From the NCBI GenBank assembly GCA_963724735.1, contig CAVRVX010000001.1, forward strand, positions 84,788 to 148,787: 64,000 nucleotides of DNA, in the 5' to 3' direction. The notes beneath the pieces are model-generated. The model saw only the letters and a program-made list of their open reading frames with translations, ran no database searches and was not told the DNA's origin. The translations under genes and the position numbers were made by a program. The stretch is from Rhodoplanes sp963724735. Its GTDB lineage: Bacteria; Pseudomonadota; Alphaproteobacteria; Rhizobiales; Xanthobacteraceae. Shown piece by piece: positions 35,530-44,521 of this stretch (positions within the stretch are counted from its first letter, which is position 1; every line of letters begins with the position of its first letter).

Positions 35530-37371
35530 GTGACGCGGATACTCGGAATCTCCGCCTTTTATCACGACAGCGCCGCTGCCCTGGTGGTCGACGGCGACAT
35601 TGTCGCTGCAGCCCAAGAGGAACGGTTCACGCGGGTCAAACATGATGCCCGCTATCCGGAAAACGCGATCGCCTATTGCGTCGCTCAGTCCGGCGGCGGC
35701 CTCGCGGACATCGACCTCGTAGTCTTCTACGAGAAGCCGTTCCTTAAATTCGAACGACTGCTCGAAACCTATCTCGCTTTCGCCCCGCGCGGCTTCCTGT
35801 CGTTCAAGACGGCAATCCCGGTCTGGATTCGCGAGAAACTGTTCCAGAAGGATCTGCTGCGGCGACGATTGCAGGAGCTCGCGCCCGACTTCGACTGGCA
35901 GAAGCGGCTCCTGTTCAGCGAGCACCATTTAAGCCACGCGGCGAGCGCCTTCTATCCGTCGCCGTTCGACGAGGCGGTGATCCTCACCATGGACGGCGTC
36001 GGCGAGTGGCCGACCACCTCGGTTGCGATCGGCCGCGGGCGCGACATCACGATCCACAAGGAGCTGCATTTTCCCCACTCGCTCGGGCTGCTCTACTCCG
36101 CCTTCACGTATTACACGGGCTTCAAGGTGAATTCGGGCGAGTACAAATTGATGGGTCTCGCCCCCTACGGCGAACCGCGTTTTCGCAATCTCATTCTCGA
36201 CAAGCTGATTCAGCTCAAGGATGACGGCACGTTCCATCTGAACATGGATTATTTCAATTATTGCGTCGGTCTGACCATGACGAACGACGCCTTCAATGAT
36301 CTCTTCGGCGAACCGGTGCGCCGGCCGGACAAGGATCTGCTCACGAATTTTCATATGGACGTCGCGGCTTCGATCCAGGCGGTCACCGAGGAGGTGATCC
36401 TGCGGCTGTCCCGTTCGCTCGCGCGCGAGTTCGCCATACCGAACTTGTGTCTCGCCGGCGGCGTTGCGCTCAATTGCGTCGCCAACGGCAAAGTGCTGCG
36501 CGACGGCGCGTTCCCCAAGATCTGGATCCAGCCGGCGGCGGGCGACGCCGGCGGCGCGGTGGGCGCCGCCCTTGCCGCCTGGCACCTGTTCCTGGGCCGC
36601 GAACGAACCGCCTCGCAGATGGCTGACCGAATGTACGGCTCCTATCTCGGACCCGCGTTCGAGCAGGCGGACATCGAGCAGCGGCTTTCCGCGCGGGGAG
36701 CCCGCTTTCAGGTGCTTCCGGAAAACGAGGTCATCGAAGCGACGGCGCAGGGACTTGCGGCGGGACAGGCGGCCGGCTGGATGCAGGGGCGCATGGAGTT
36801 CGGGCCGCGCGCGCTCGGCGCACGCTCCATCCTCGCCGATCCGCGCTCGCCGACCATGCAGAAGATGCTCAATCTGAAGGTCAAGTATCGCGAGAGCTTC
36901 CGGCCTTTCGCCCCGTCCGTATTGCGCGAAGACGTCGCGAACTGGTTCGAGCTGGATGCCGATTCGCCGTACATGCTGCTCGTCGCCGATGTCGTGCCGG
37001 AACGCCGTCGCGCCATGACGGCGGAGGAGCAGGCTTTGTTCGGGATCGACAAGCTCAATGTCCCGCGGTCGGAGATCCCTGCCGTCACGCATGTCGACTA
37101 TTCGGCGCGCGTCCAGACGGTGCACGCCGAGACCAATCCGCGCTATCACGCGCTCTTGACGCGGTTCAAAGAAAAGACCGGGTGCCCGGTGCTGGTGAAT
37201 ACGAGCTTCAACGTGCGTGGGGAGCCGATCGTGTGCACCCCGGAGGATGCCTTCCATTGCTTCATGGGCACGGAACTCGATCTTCTTGTCGCCGGCAATT
37301 GTCTGCTGCGCAAGGACGAGCAGGACCCTTCGCTCGCGCGTAACTACAAGGATGCTTTCGAGCTCGATTGA
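35530..37371 (+). CDS. Carbamoyltransferase (NodU/SxtI family)
   Basis: 613 residues from a GTG at 35530 preceded by GGAGGAA. The N-terminal Kae1-like domain has GISAFYHDSAAALV, the metal-binding HHLSHAASAFYPSPF and LTMDGVGEW. The middle shows LCLAGGVALNCVANGK; the C-terminal YrdC-like domain has GRMEFGPRALGARSIL and ETNPRYHALL. It transfers a carbamoyl group from carbamoyl phosphate to a hydroxyl, with an adenylate intermediate. The target could be a sugar, lipid-linked glycan or small metabolite. The conserved SxtJ-DUF5989 neighbours suggest a membrane-associated product. Confidence 0.92.
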   Translation: MTRILGISAFYHDSAAALVVDGDIVAAAQEERFTRVKHDARYPENAIAYCVAQSGGGLADIDLVVFYEKPFLKFERLLETYLAFAPRGFLSFKTAIPVWIREKLFQKDLLRRRLQELAPDFDWQKRLLFSEHHLSHAASAFYPSPFDEAVILTMDGVGEWPTTSVAIGRGRDITIHKELHFPHSLGLLYSAFTYYTGFKVNSGEYKLMGLAPYGEPRFRNLILDKLIQLKDDGTFHLNMDYFNYCVGLTMTNDAFNDLFGEPVRRPDKDLLTNFHMDVAASIQAVTEEVILRLSRSLAREFAIPNLCLAGGVALNCVANGKVLRDGAFPKIWIQPAAGDAGGAVGAALAAWHLFLGRERTASQMADRMYGSYLGPAFEQADIEQRLSARGARFQVLPENEVIEATAQGLAAGQAAGWMQGRMEFGPRALGARSILADPRSPTMQKMLNLKVKYRESFRPFAPSVLREDVANWFELDADSPYMLLVADVVPERRRAMTAEEQALFGIDKLNVPRSEIPAVTHVDYSARVQTVHAETNPRYHALLTRFKEKTGCPVLVNTSFNVRGEPIVCTPEDAFHCFMGTELDLLVAGNCLLRKDEQDPSLARNYKDAFELD

Positions 37372-37404
37372 CGCCGCGTTTTTGTCAGGCGACCGAAAGC
37401 CGCG

Positions 37405-38616
37405 CTATCCGGCGGTGGAAATCCGCGAGGCGCGGCTCTGCAGGGCGCGAATGCGCTCGCCCAGATCTCCCGGGCCTGTGCGCCCAGCCTCGCCATGCCC
37501 ACGCAGATTTCCGTTCCCGCCAGCCGGAACGCCGATGGTCTTTTCCTCGGCGAGCAGAGCTTCGATCGGCGAACCCGGCCCTTCGAGAGCGAGCGTCAGG
37601 CGGGCGACTTCCGCTGCAATGTCGTTGATGCGCTCGCGCAGCAATGCGCTCTCCACTCGTTCGGTGGACCAGGCCGCCTCGGCGCCTTGTCGCAAGGAAG
37701 CGACCTCGCGCTTGAGCCGCGCAGTTTCCTCATGCGCCGCATCGCGCTCTTCCTGGAGTTTCGCCTTTTCCGCTTTCAGGCTTTCCACCTTGTCGATCTC
37801 GCCGCGGGTCTTTCGCGCGTCGTAGTCGCGCTCGGCCAGCACTCGGCCCTGTTCGGTCAGCCGTTCTTCCAATTCCTGAACGCGCTTGCCGAGCACTTCG
37901 GCTTCCGTCGTCTGAGCGATGAGCTGACGTTCCAGCTGGGCGATGCGGCTGCCGAAGTTCTTCGCCTTCGTCCGCTCCTGGGCGAGTTCCTGGGTGGCGG
38001 CCTCGGCGGCCTTGCGCGCGTTCTCGAGATTCGCGCCGGTCTGAGCGAGGTCCTTCCCCGCTTGATCGAGTTGCGCCTTGTGTCGTTCGACCTGCGTCTT
38101 CAGCGCGGCGATTTCGAGCCGCTGGCTGTCGGTGATGGCGGTCCGCTGATTGAGCGCCGCGGTCAACTTGGCAAGTTCGTTCTCCTTGCCCATCAGCGCG
38201 TGCTCGGCGTCGTGCATCTTGTTCGTCTTGACGCTGTATTCCTGTTCCGCTGCGCGCAGCTGTTCGCGCGTCGCGTTCTCGCGGGCTTCCAGAGCGAGGA
38301 GGGCGGCCGACTTCTCGTTCAGCTCGCGCTTGAGCTTGTCGATCGTGGCCGACTTCTTGCCGAGATCGTTGAGTTGGGCGGTGGTCTTGGCCTTCAGTTG
38401 CTCCACGCTCATTTCCAGTCGCCGCGTCGACATGGCGAATTCCGCGCGCAGCTGGTCCTTCTCGGCTTGTATCTCCGCCATCGAGTACGGGGTCTCGGCT
38501 TCGAGCCGCCGCATAGTCAGGCGGACCGCGCGGTTATGGACCAGCGGAACGAAAATGAGATTGAACAGGCTCGCAACCAGGAACCCGATCGCGAAGTACA
38601 TCAACTGTTCGATCAC
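37405..38616 (-). CDS. Membrane-anchored coiled-coil protein
   Basis: 403 residues. One N-terminal membrane segment (MYFAIGFLVASLFNLIFVPLV) is followed by some 300 residues of heptad-rich coiled coil (EAEKAKLQEERDAA and similar) and a glycine-rich tail. The sequence HNRAVRLTMRRLEAETP right after the membrane segment resembles a widespread rhizobial hypothetical protein. Probably a structural or scaffolding protein; function unknown. Confidence 0.75.
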   Translation of the reverse strand: MIEQLMYFAIGFLVASLFNLIFVPLVHNRAVRLTMRRLEAETPYSMAEIQAEKDQLRAEFAMSTRRLEMSVEQLKAKTTAQLNDLGKKSATIDKLKRELNEKSAALLALEARENATREQLRAAEQEYSVKTNKMHDAEHALMGKENELAKLTAALNQRTAITDSQRLEIAALKTQVERHKAQLDQAGKDLAQTGANLENARKAAEAATQELAQERTKAKNFGSRIAQLERQLIAQTTEAEVLGKRVQELEERLTEQGRVLAERDYDARKTRGEIDKVESLKAEKAKLQEERDAAHEETARLKREVASLRQGAEAAWSTERVESALLRERINDIAAEVARLTLALEGPGSPIEALLAEEKTIGVPAGGNGNLRGHGEAGRTGPGDLGERIRALQSRASRISTAG

Positions 38617-38783
38617 GTGGGACGCCTCCGATCACAACAGCGCCGAACGGCCGAGGTCGCCGCGTGCACCACGGGCGCAGACCACCACGTGACGAATTTA
38701 CACCTTCTTGGCCGGCGCCAAGTGAAAAACCCCATAGATCACGCAACATTGTCAGGGCGACGACGGCCCGGACAGGCTGCCGG

Positions 38784-39368
38784 TCAGAACGGATTCCAGG
38801 TCGCCTGGGGGGTGAACTTGAGATATCCGATGCTGGCGCCGAGACGAAGCCCAAGACCCGAGCGGATCGGGACGACCACCACATTGTTGGCGGTAAGCGC
38901 CGTCATGCCGAGCCCGCCAATAAAATAGGCCGAGCCTTCAATTCCGGCGAACCTTTGGTAGATCGCTTCGGTCGCCGGCAAATTGTAGACGAGCATCATC
39001 GTGCGGGCGCCCTCGCCGCCAAAATCCCATCCAAAGGACGGGCCCTGCCAGAACACCCGCAAATCGCCTGCATTCTTGGTGTAGAGCACGCCTTCGCCAT
39101 AACGCAGCCCGCCGAAGAACGCTCCGCCGGCTTCCTCGCCGAGGACGTAGCCGTTCGGAAGGCCCCATTGGCTGACCGCCTTTTCGACGATCGTCGCCAG
39201 GCCGCGCGACACCCCGCCGAAAAACCGGTGGCCGGCGGCGATGACTTCGTTGGGGGAAAAGCCGCCCGGCGGGTGCGCGGGCTGCGGCGTCTCCTGGGCG
39301 AGCGCCCCGATCGGACCCAAACAAAGAAGCCAAATGCAGACCGCAACAAAGCGCAAGGCTCTGTTCAT
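38784..39368 (-). CDS. EipA-like envelope integrity protein (DUF1134)
   Basis: 194 residues from an ATG at 39368. Signal peptide ending at GALAQE, a short linker, then the DUF1134 domain: SPNEVIAAGHRFFGGVSRGLA, GYVLGEEAGGAFFGGLRYGEG, FWQGPSFGWDFGGEGARTMMLVYNL. In Brucella, EipA is a periplasmic protein needed for envelope integrity and O-polysaccharide-related stress resistance. Assignment by family resemblance. Confidence 0.85.
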   Translation of the reverse strand: MNRALRFVAVCIWLLCLGPIGALAQETPQPAHPPGGFSPNEVIAAGHRFFGGVSRGLATIVEKAVSQWGLPNGYVLGEEAGGAFFGGLRYGEGVLYTKNAGDLRVFWQGPSFGWDFGGEGARTMMLVYNLPATEAIYQRFAGIEGSAYFIGGLGMTALTANNVVVVPIRSGLGLRLGASIGYLKFTPQATWNPF

Positions 39369-39597
39369 TGTTGCCACCCCGAGGTTTTTGCCGGAGCCCG
39401 CACGCTGCACCCATGCAGATGTCCGAGCCGAAGGCCGCCCAAATCACAGGTTCCAGCAAGACTATGACGCGAACGCGGCGGACCAATCCAGGCGATGCGG
39501 TCGGCGCCTGTGAAAGCCGCCGCGGGTCCCCAGTTGAGCCGCAACGTCGCCGCGCAGCTTTGGTTGCGGCGCAAGGCCCGGCGGAACCGAGCCCGGC

Positions 39598-40413
39598 TCA
39601 GCGCGCCGTTAATCGACTTGGATCGCCCCATGCGACAAAGGCCGGCACCAGGAAGCCTTCCTCGGCTCGCCCATAGGTGATCGCCGTACCATCGGGACGA
39701 ACCACCGCGCCGCCGGCGGCGGCGAGCACGGCGTGGCCGGCTGCGATATCCCATTCATGCGTGGGCGCAAGGCGCGGATAGACATCAGCCGCGCCTTCGG
39801 CAAGCAAACCGAATTTGAACGAAGAGCCGCAGGCAATTCGGTCGGCGACCGGCAACCGATCGAGGAAGCTCTTGGTTGTCGGGTCGAGATGCGACCTGCT
39901 GACCATCGCGATCAGGCGCGTTGGGGCAGGGCGGGCCCTGATCGGCGCGATATCCTCCGCGGCCTCGGGCAACTCGCCGGCCGCAAGGCGTAGCCGCTCC
40001 GCGAACTGGCCGACGCAACCCCGGTAAAGCAGGCTGCGGGCGGGCAGGAAAACGAAACCCAGGGTCGGACGCCCGGCCTCGACGAGGGCAAGATTGACGG
40101 TGTATTCGTCCCGGCGAGCGATGAATTCCCGCGTGCCGTCGAGAGGGTCGACCAAAAGGAAACGGCCGTCCGGGCCGATCGCCGGCGGTGGCCCGGACAA
40201 TTCCTCAGAAACGACCGGAAGTCCCGGTAAGATCTTCGCGATGCCATCGAGGATCACCATCTGCGCCGCTTCGTCGGCCGCGGTCACGGGGCTGAAATCG
40301 ACCTTCTCGCGCACCGCCAACGCGTCGCTGGCGATATCGAGAATGGCTCGACCAGCCCGGGAAACGAGGCCGGTCAGCGCCTTGACGAGAGCCGGGTCGA
40401 TTGGACGCATCAA
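39598..40413 (-). CDS. cysQ: 3'(2'),5'-bisphosphate nucleotidase
   Basis: 271 residues of the inositol-phosphatase superfamily. Metal and phosphate motifs: PVVSEELSG, LLVDPLDGTREF, and the C-terminal HEWDIAAGHAVLAAAGG. It hydrolyses PAP left after PAPS is used, linking it with the cysDNC genes earlier in the window. Full length for CysQ. Separate transcription unit from chpT, which is divergent. Confidence 0.92.
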   Translation of the reverse strand: MMRPIDPALVKALTGLVSRAGRAILDIASDALAVREKVDFSPVTAADEAAQMVILDGIAKILPGLPVVSEELSGPPPAIGPDGRFLLVDPLDGTREFIARRDEYTVNLALVEAGRPTLGFVFLPARSLLYRGCVGQFAERLRLAAGELPEAAEDIAPIRARPAPTRLIAMVSRSHLDPTTKSFLDRLPVADRIACGSSFKFGLLAEGAADVYPRLAPTHEWDIAAGHAVLAAAGGAVVRPDGTAITYGRAEEGFLVPAFVAWGDPSRLTAR

Positions 40414-40540
40414 AAGTGCCGCCCCGCGAGCATGTCGTTTGCCTTGCTTACGAGGGCCGGTGTATCACACGAAGCCACCTGCGGCGCGACCGCACCGGTC
40501 GCGATCGCCGCACAGGCCGTCCACGTTGGAGACGCATTGA

Positions 40541-41179
40541 ATGTCCACCGCCATGATGCCCGAGCCGCTCGATCTTTCCGCCTTGCTCTGTTCGCGGGTA
40601 TGTCACGATCTGATCAGTCCGTCCGGCGCGATCGTCAACGGGCTCGAGGTTCTCGAGGATGCGGAGGACGAAGAGACCAAGACGTTCGCGCTCAACCTGA
40701 TCAAGAAGAGCGCCGCTACCGTATCGGCGCGGCTGCAGTTCTGCCGGCTCGCTTTCGGCGCGGCAGGATCGGCGGGCGCCCAGGTCGATCTCGGGGATGC
40801 GGAAAAGGTCGCGCGCGGCGCCCTCGAGGATGAAAAAGTGAAGATCAACTGGGGTCTGCCGCGGGCGCTGCTGCCGAAGAATCGGGTCAAGCTGGTGCTC
40901 AATCTCTTGTTGGTGGCGGGTCACGCAATTCCGCGCGGGGGAGTACTGACGGTCGATCCGGCCGGCGAGGGGGACAACATGGGGTTCCGCATCGAAGCCT
41001 GCGGGCTCAATGCGCGCGTGCCCCACGCGATGGCCTCGCTCGTCGCTGGGGGCGAGGAGGGCCAGTCAATCGACGCGCACGCGATCCAGCCGTTTTACAC
41101 GGGGCTATTGGCGAGGACCTGCGGGCTGACCGTCTCGATCCAAAGCGAAGGCGAGGCGGTCGTCGTCCTCGCGCGCTGA
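40541..41179 (+). CDS. chpT: Histidine phosphotransferase ChpT
   Basis: 212 residues. The phospho-accepting histidine lies in SRVCHDLISPSGAIVNGLEVL, as in ChpT. The C-terminal pseudo-ATPase region (LLNLLLVAGHAIPRGG, PFYTGLLARTCGL) is conserved. ChpT passes phosphate from the CckA histidine kinase to CtrA, which is encoded about 6 kb downstream. Insertion sequences and a TPR gene now lie between the two. Confidence 0.9.
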   Translation: MSTAMMPEPLDLSALLCSRVCHDLISPSGAIVNGLEVLEDAEDEETKTFALNLIKKSAATVSARLQFCRLAFGAAGSAGAQVDLGDAEKVARGALEDEKVKINWGLPRALLPKNRVKLVLNLLLVAGHAIPRGGVLTVDPAGEGDNMGFRIEACGLNARVPHAMASLVAGGEEGQSIDAHAIQPFYTGLLARTCGLTVSIQSEGEAVVVLAR

Positions 41180-41344
41180 TATGGGCGCCAGACCATCGGA
41201 GCGATGACGCCGGGCCCGAGCTTTCAACCGAAATGGCCGGCCAAGACGAAGCCGCCGTGGCACAGGGATGCCACGGCTGGCCGCGCGACAGGAAAGTGCG
41301 CTTCATAGGCGCGTATCGCTTGATACAACCCGGGTTCGGGACGC

Positions 41345-41539
41345 TTACACACCCCCGATGGCCCGCGTGACGCGCATGCTGGCTTCTCGGCCGCGATCCC
41401 AAGCGCGTGCTTCGACGCCTTGCGTGGGCATGGCCTGATAGGGGTTGCGATGCAGGCCATCGCGGTAATCGACAAAGCCCTCCCAGAACGCCTCATAGGG
41501 CGAATAGTCGGAGGTCGTGATCTCGTCTGCGTTTTTCAT
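41345..41539 (-). CDS. Rmf-like small protein
   Basis: 64 residues from an ATG at 41539. The core (SPYEAFWEGFVDYRDGLHRN then AWDRGREASMRVTR) fits the ribosome modulation factor / CrpP-like pattern, in which a glycine-rich AxxxGxxxxxxG segment is followed by an asparagine-proline-tyrosine and a tryptophan-containing helix. Ribosome modulation factor dimerises ribosomes in stationary phase, but CrpP-like members have other roles. Function here unproven. Confidence 0.55.
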   Translation of the reverse strand: MKNADEITTSDYSPYEAFWEGFVDYRDGLHRNPYQAMPTQGVEARAWDRGREASMRVTRAIGGV

Positions 41540-41548
41540 GTAAGTCCC

Positions 41549-41597
41549 ATGTGTAGTTGAAGATTCGAGCAACAGCCGATGTATAGTTGAAGAATCG
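41549..41597. promoter_or_regulatory. Direct repeat upstream of the Rmf-like gene
   Basis: Two copies of a 19-base sequence, ATGTRTAGTTGAAGAWTCG, start at 41549 and 41579, exactly 30 bases apart (about three helical turns). They end nine bases before the ATG of the Rmf-like gene on the minus strand. Position and phasing suggest an operator. They are also translated in an upstream in-frame extension, which I do not believe is the start. Confidence 0.45.
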
Positions 41598-41758
41598 TAC
41601 ACCAAACTGAAAGTGAATTAAGTGACAAGGATCACTAAATCGCAAACACGGAAGTCAAGAACACTCGATAATCATCGAATGACGGCTGTTCGAGTCGGCG
41701 TCTTCTCGCACGGCATTGTGGACGAATGTTGCCGAGCCGAGTAAAAAATTTCTAAACA

Positions 41759-42899
41759 TACCCCGTTCACGTCATGACCCGAAAATCCTTTGGGTTGATG
41801 ACGCGGAAATTGTCGGTGACCGAATCACAAAGGTCCGCCCAATTCCCCGGAACCTTTCCACGCAGAAAACTGAGCGTCGCATCGGCGAACTGGGCGCAAG
41901 TTGCGTAGCACTTGTTGTGAGTGACGTTTCTGTGCATGAGGCCCCATAACCGTTCGATCGGGTTCAAGTGCGGGCAATACGTTGGGATGAAGTGCAGCTT
42001 GATGCGTCGTCCCGGCAGGGCCAACCATTCCTGCACGAGCTTGGCATGATGATAACGCGCGTTGTCCAAGAAAACATGGATGAGCGCCAGCATCGGATAG
42101 AGCGCCTCGATCGATTGCAGCAGCCTGATCGTCGAGGCGGCGTCGATGGTCAGGGCCTCGATCATCCGGGTTTGTCCGGTCTCCAGGTCGATCGCGCCGT
42201 GAATGTTGATGCGTTGACGCCCGCTCGTCTGCTCGATCGCGAGCTTCTCTTGGCTCGGCGCCCAGCAGCCGACAGGCCGCGCCGCATGGGTCGGATGCAC
42301 GGCGTCCGCAAACAGCACGGCCTCGTCGTCGCCCAAGGAATTCAGCAGCTTTTCGTAGCCCTCAATGAAAGCCTTCTGCTTTTCTTCGTCGAGCTTGCGC
42401 GGGATGACATTGGGTTTGTGATATTCGAGCCCCAGGCGATGCAACAACGCGATCAGTCCTGACCGGCCTTCGTAAACGACGCCGAATTCATTCTCGATCC
42501 AGGCGCCGACCTGGCGCGTTGTGCGCGGTAAGGCCGTGGCGACCCAGGCTTTCAGCTTTTCCTGTTGCTCGCCGCTCAACTGGCAAGCGCTGCCCTCGTA
42601 GCTGAAGTTCGTCAACCCCTCGATCCCATCCTCTTCATACAGGCGATACCAAGTGCGGATGGTGTCGTCGTCCAGCAACAGGACCTTCGCAATCGCCTCG
42701 CAGCTCATCCCATCGTCTAGCAACACCAGCGCGTTCGCACGTCGGGCCAGACGATGAGCGGCCGACCCGTCCCGAGCCAACTCGATCAGGTTTTGCCGCG
42801 ATTTTATGTCCAGAAAGCCGGGCCGTATCATCCGTTCGGTAGAATCCGGATCGCGCCGTTTGGCAAGGGGGGTCTTCGGATTCTCGCGGAGTCGGGGTA
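41759..42899 (-). mobile_element. IS630-family insertion sequence
   Basis: A 1.14-kb element with one transposase. Both ends begin TACCCCG when read inward (41759 on plus; from 42899 on minus) and stay partly similar for a further six bases. TA at each edge is the target duplication expected for IS630. It lies between the Rmf-like gene and an IS3-family element. Confidence 0.75.
41767..42831 (-). CDS. IS630-family transposase
   Basis: 354 residues. N-terminal helix-turn-helix (CEAIAKVLLLDDDTIRTWY), then a DDE domain with the aspartates in FADAVHPTH and HVFLDNARYHHAK and the glutamate in CPHLNPIERLWG, with the short D-D-34-E spacing of IS630/mariner transposases. The start at 42831 fits this family; a longer in-frame start at 42972 would lie outside the element. 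The reading frame is intact. Confidence 0.9.
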   Translation of the reverse strand: MIRPGFLDIKSRQNLIELARDGSAAHRLARRANALVLLDDGMSCEAIAKVLLLDDDTIRTWYRLYEEDGIEGLTNFSYEGSACQLSGEQQEKLKAWVATALPRTTRQVGAWIENEFGVVYEGRSGLIALLHRLGLEYHKPNVIPRKLDEEKQKAFIEGYEKLLNSLGDDEAVLFADAVHPTHAARPVGCWAPSQEKLAIEQTSGRQRINIHGAIDLETGQTRMIEALTIDAASTIRLLQSIEALYPMLALIHVFLDNARYHHAKLVQEWLALPGRRIKLHFIPTYCPHLNPIERLWGLMHRNVTHNKCYATCAQFADATLSFLRGKVPGNWADLCDSVTDNFRVINPKDFRVMT

Positions 42900-43063
42900 C
42901 AGATAAAATATATTGTGATCGATCCCCCAATTGTTTGTCACAACCCTGTCTCGGGGGCGCGGCGGCGGGCAAGGCGAGCGCGATTCGGGCGTCAGCCGCC
43001 CAGCAACCAGATAAAAGCGCCCATGTACTGCAGCCCGGTTTTGAGACATCCGGCTGGGCTTAT

Positions 43064-43978
43064 TCAGGCCGCCAACTTTAGATCGGCCATTGCGTTCTGA
43101 TCAAGCTGGCTTTGAGCGGCTCGTACCTGGGCTGGGGTACGATTACCGTGGCGGGCGACGAGCCAGGTTTCGTTGTAGTGCCTGGCGAACTCGACGAGCG
43201 CGGCTCGCAGCTCTTCGATCGTATCGAAGGTCCTCGCCCACAATAGGTTCTCCTTCAAGGTTCGGATGAAGCGCTCCGCGACGCCGTTGCCCTGGGGCTC
43301 TCGCACGAAGGAAGGCGAAGCCTCAATTCCCAAGCATTCGATCTCGTCCTGGAAGTCACCGGACATGTAGTTGGAGCCATGATCGTGACGCAGCATCAAT
43401 CCACGCGCCACACCAGGTGCGGTCGATCCGAAGCACCGATGCACCCCCTGGCGCACCGGCTCCAGCGCCTCGAAGCGATTGGCCGAACGCGCGGCATGAA
43501 TGCCGACGACTTCCGAATTGGCGTGTTCCACGGCGACGAAGACATAGGCCCTGCCTTCCTCGACGGTGATCGTCTGCGTCATGTCTGTTCCCCACATTTC
43601 ATTGACCTTGTTGGTGACGATCGTTCCATCGTGCAGCTTGCTCTCGGCGCGTCCAACGCGATGAGGAGCGAGCAAGCCGTTCTCGCCCATCACGCGTCGC
43701 ACCCGGCGGGGGCTTGCGCGAACGCCAGCAAAGCGCAATCGCGCCCATAACTTGCGGTACCCCTCACCGTGAAGGCGTGAGGCAGCTATTTGCCGGCGGA
43801 TATGGTCGGCCAATTCCGTGTCCGAACATGCCCCGACCGGGCCAGGGCGACGGACGATCGTGTTCGGCGGCGTCTCTTTGAGGCAGCGATAGACGCTGGC
43901 ACGCGAGACCGTCCACACACGCGCAACGCGCGCCAAGCCATAACAGCGAGCACTGGAGGGCGAGAGCGTCTGGCTCAT
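43064..43978 (-). CDS. IS3-family transposase, orfB (integrase catalytic domain)
   Basis: 304 residues with an rve integrase core: WGTDMTQTIT (first aspartate), HDHGSNYMSGDF (second), NGVAERFIRTLKENL (glutamate). The N-terminal HTH_21-like portion is HGEGYRKLWARLRFAG. Its ATG overlaps the orfA stop by four bases, so orfB might be made by coupling or by frameshifting as in other IS3 elements. Confidence 0.9.
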   Translation of the reverse strand: MSQTLSPSSARCYGLARVARVWTVSRASVYRCLKETPPNTIVRRPGPVGACSDTELADHIRRQIAASRLHGEGYRKLWARLRFAGVRASPRRVRRVMGENGLLAPHRVGRAESKLHDGTIVTNKVNEMWGTDMTQTITVEEGRAYVFVAVEHANSEVVGIHAARSANRFEALEPVRQGVHRCFGSTAPGVARGLMLRHDHGSNYMSGDFQDEIECLGIEASPSFVREPQGNGVAERFIRTLKENLLWARTFDTIEELRAALVEFARHYNETWLVARHGNRTPAQVRAAQSQLDQNAMADLKLAA

Positions 43979-44379
43979 CGTCTCGACCTCCTGTGCGCCA
44001 AAGGGCGTTTGCCCTCCAGCGCCGCGATCTTGGCGTTGAGCAGTTCGTTGTCCATGGTGATCTCGCCCACCTTGGATTTCAGCCGGGCGATTTCGTCGTC
44101 GCGGTCATCGCGTTCGCGTTCTTTCAAGGCCGTAGCCGCCCCTGCAAGCGCGCGATCGCGCCACTCGGTCAGCTTGGCGACCGAGACATTCGTTTGTCGG
44201 GCCACCAGATCCAGCGGCTCGCAGCGCAACAGTCGCGCGACAATCGCCATCTTGCGTTGAACAGAAAAGCGCTTCGGACCATTCCCGTCGACGCCCGAAG
44301 CGGCGCCTACGTCAGCTTTGGGGGAGCGCTCCGGCGCCCCTTCGGGCTTGAGCCCTTCATCACTCGTCATGTGTAACAC
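43975..44379 (-). CDS. IS3-family transposase, orfA (helix-turn-helix)
   Basis: 134 residues. The helix-turn-helix (FSVQRKMAIVARLL then CEPLDLVARQTNVSVAKLTEW) is followed by a leucine-zipper-like ELLNAKIAALEGK. This is the usual DNA-binding partner of orfB. Confidence 0.85.
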   Translation of the reverse strand: MLHMTSDEGLKPEGAPERSPKADVGAASGVDGNGPKRFSVQRKMAIVARLLRCEPLDLVARQTNVSVAKLTEWRDRALAGAATALKERERDDRDDEIARLKSKVGEITMDNELLNAKIAALEGKRPLAHRRSRR

Positions 44380-44521
44380 TCCGGTTGAGGTTCAATTTAC
44401 CTCAGCCGGGTGTCTCAATTATCCGTGCCGCACCCCACACATCCGACGGCCAGGATGACTGGAAATTCGGTCGAATAAAGCTGGAGCATCGGGGCATTAG
44501 GGTGTTTGATCAAGTAAACCC

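Larger units (their letters stand above)
43041..44418 (-). mobile_element. IS3-family insertion sequence
   Basis: A 1.38-kb element. The ends carry matching inverted repeats: TTGAGACATCCGGCTGGG at 43041 on plus, and the minus-strand copy ending at 44418 reads TTGAGACACCCGGCTGAG. Two overlapping genes, orfA and orfB, fill the inside. I could not see a target-site duplication. Confidence 0.8.

Noticed and set aside
33367..37257. Long antisense frames opposite NDH-2 and the carbamoyltransferase
   Set aside because: No recognisable domains; they follow the codon-position GC pattern of the real genes on the plus strand.
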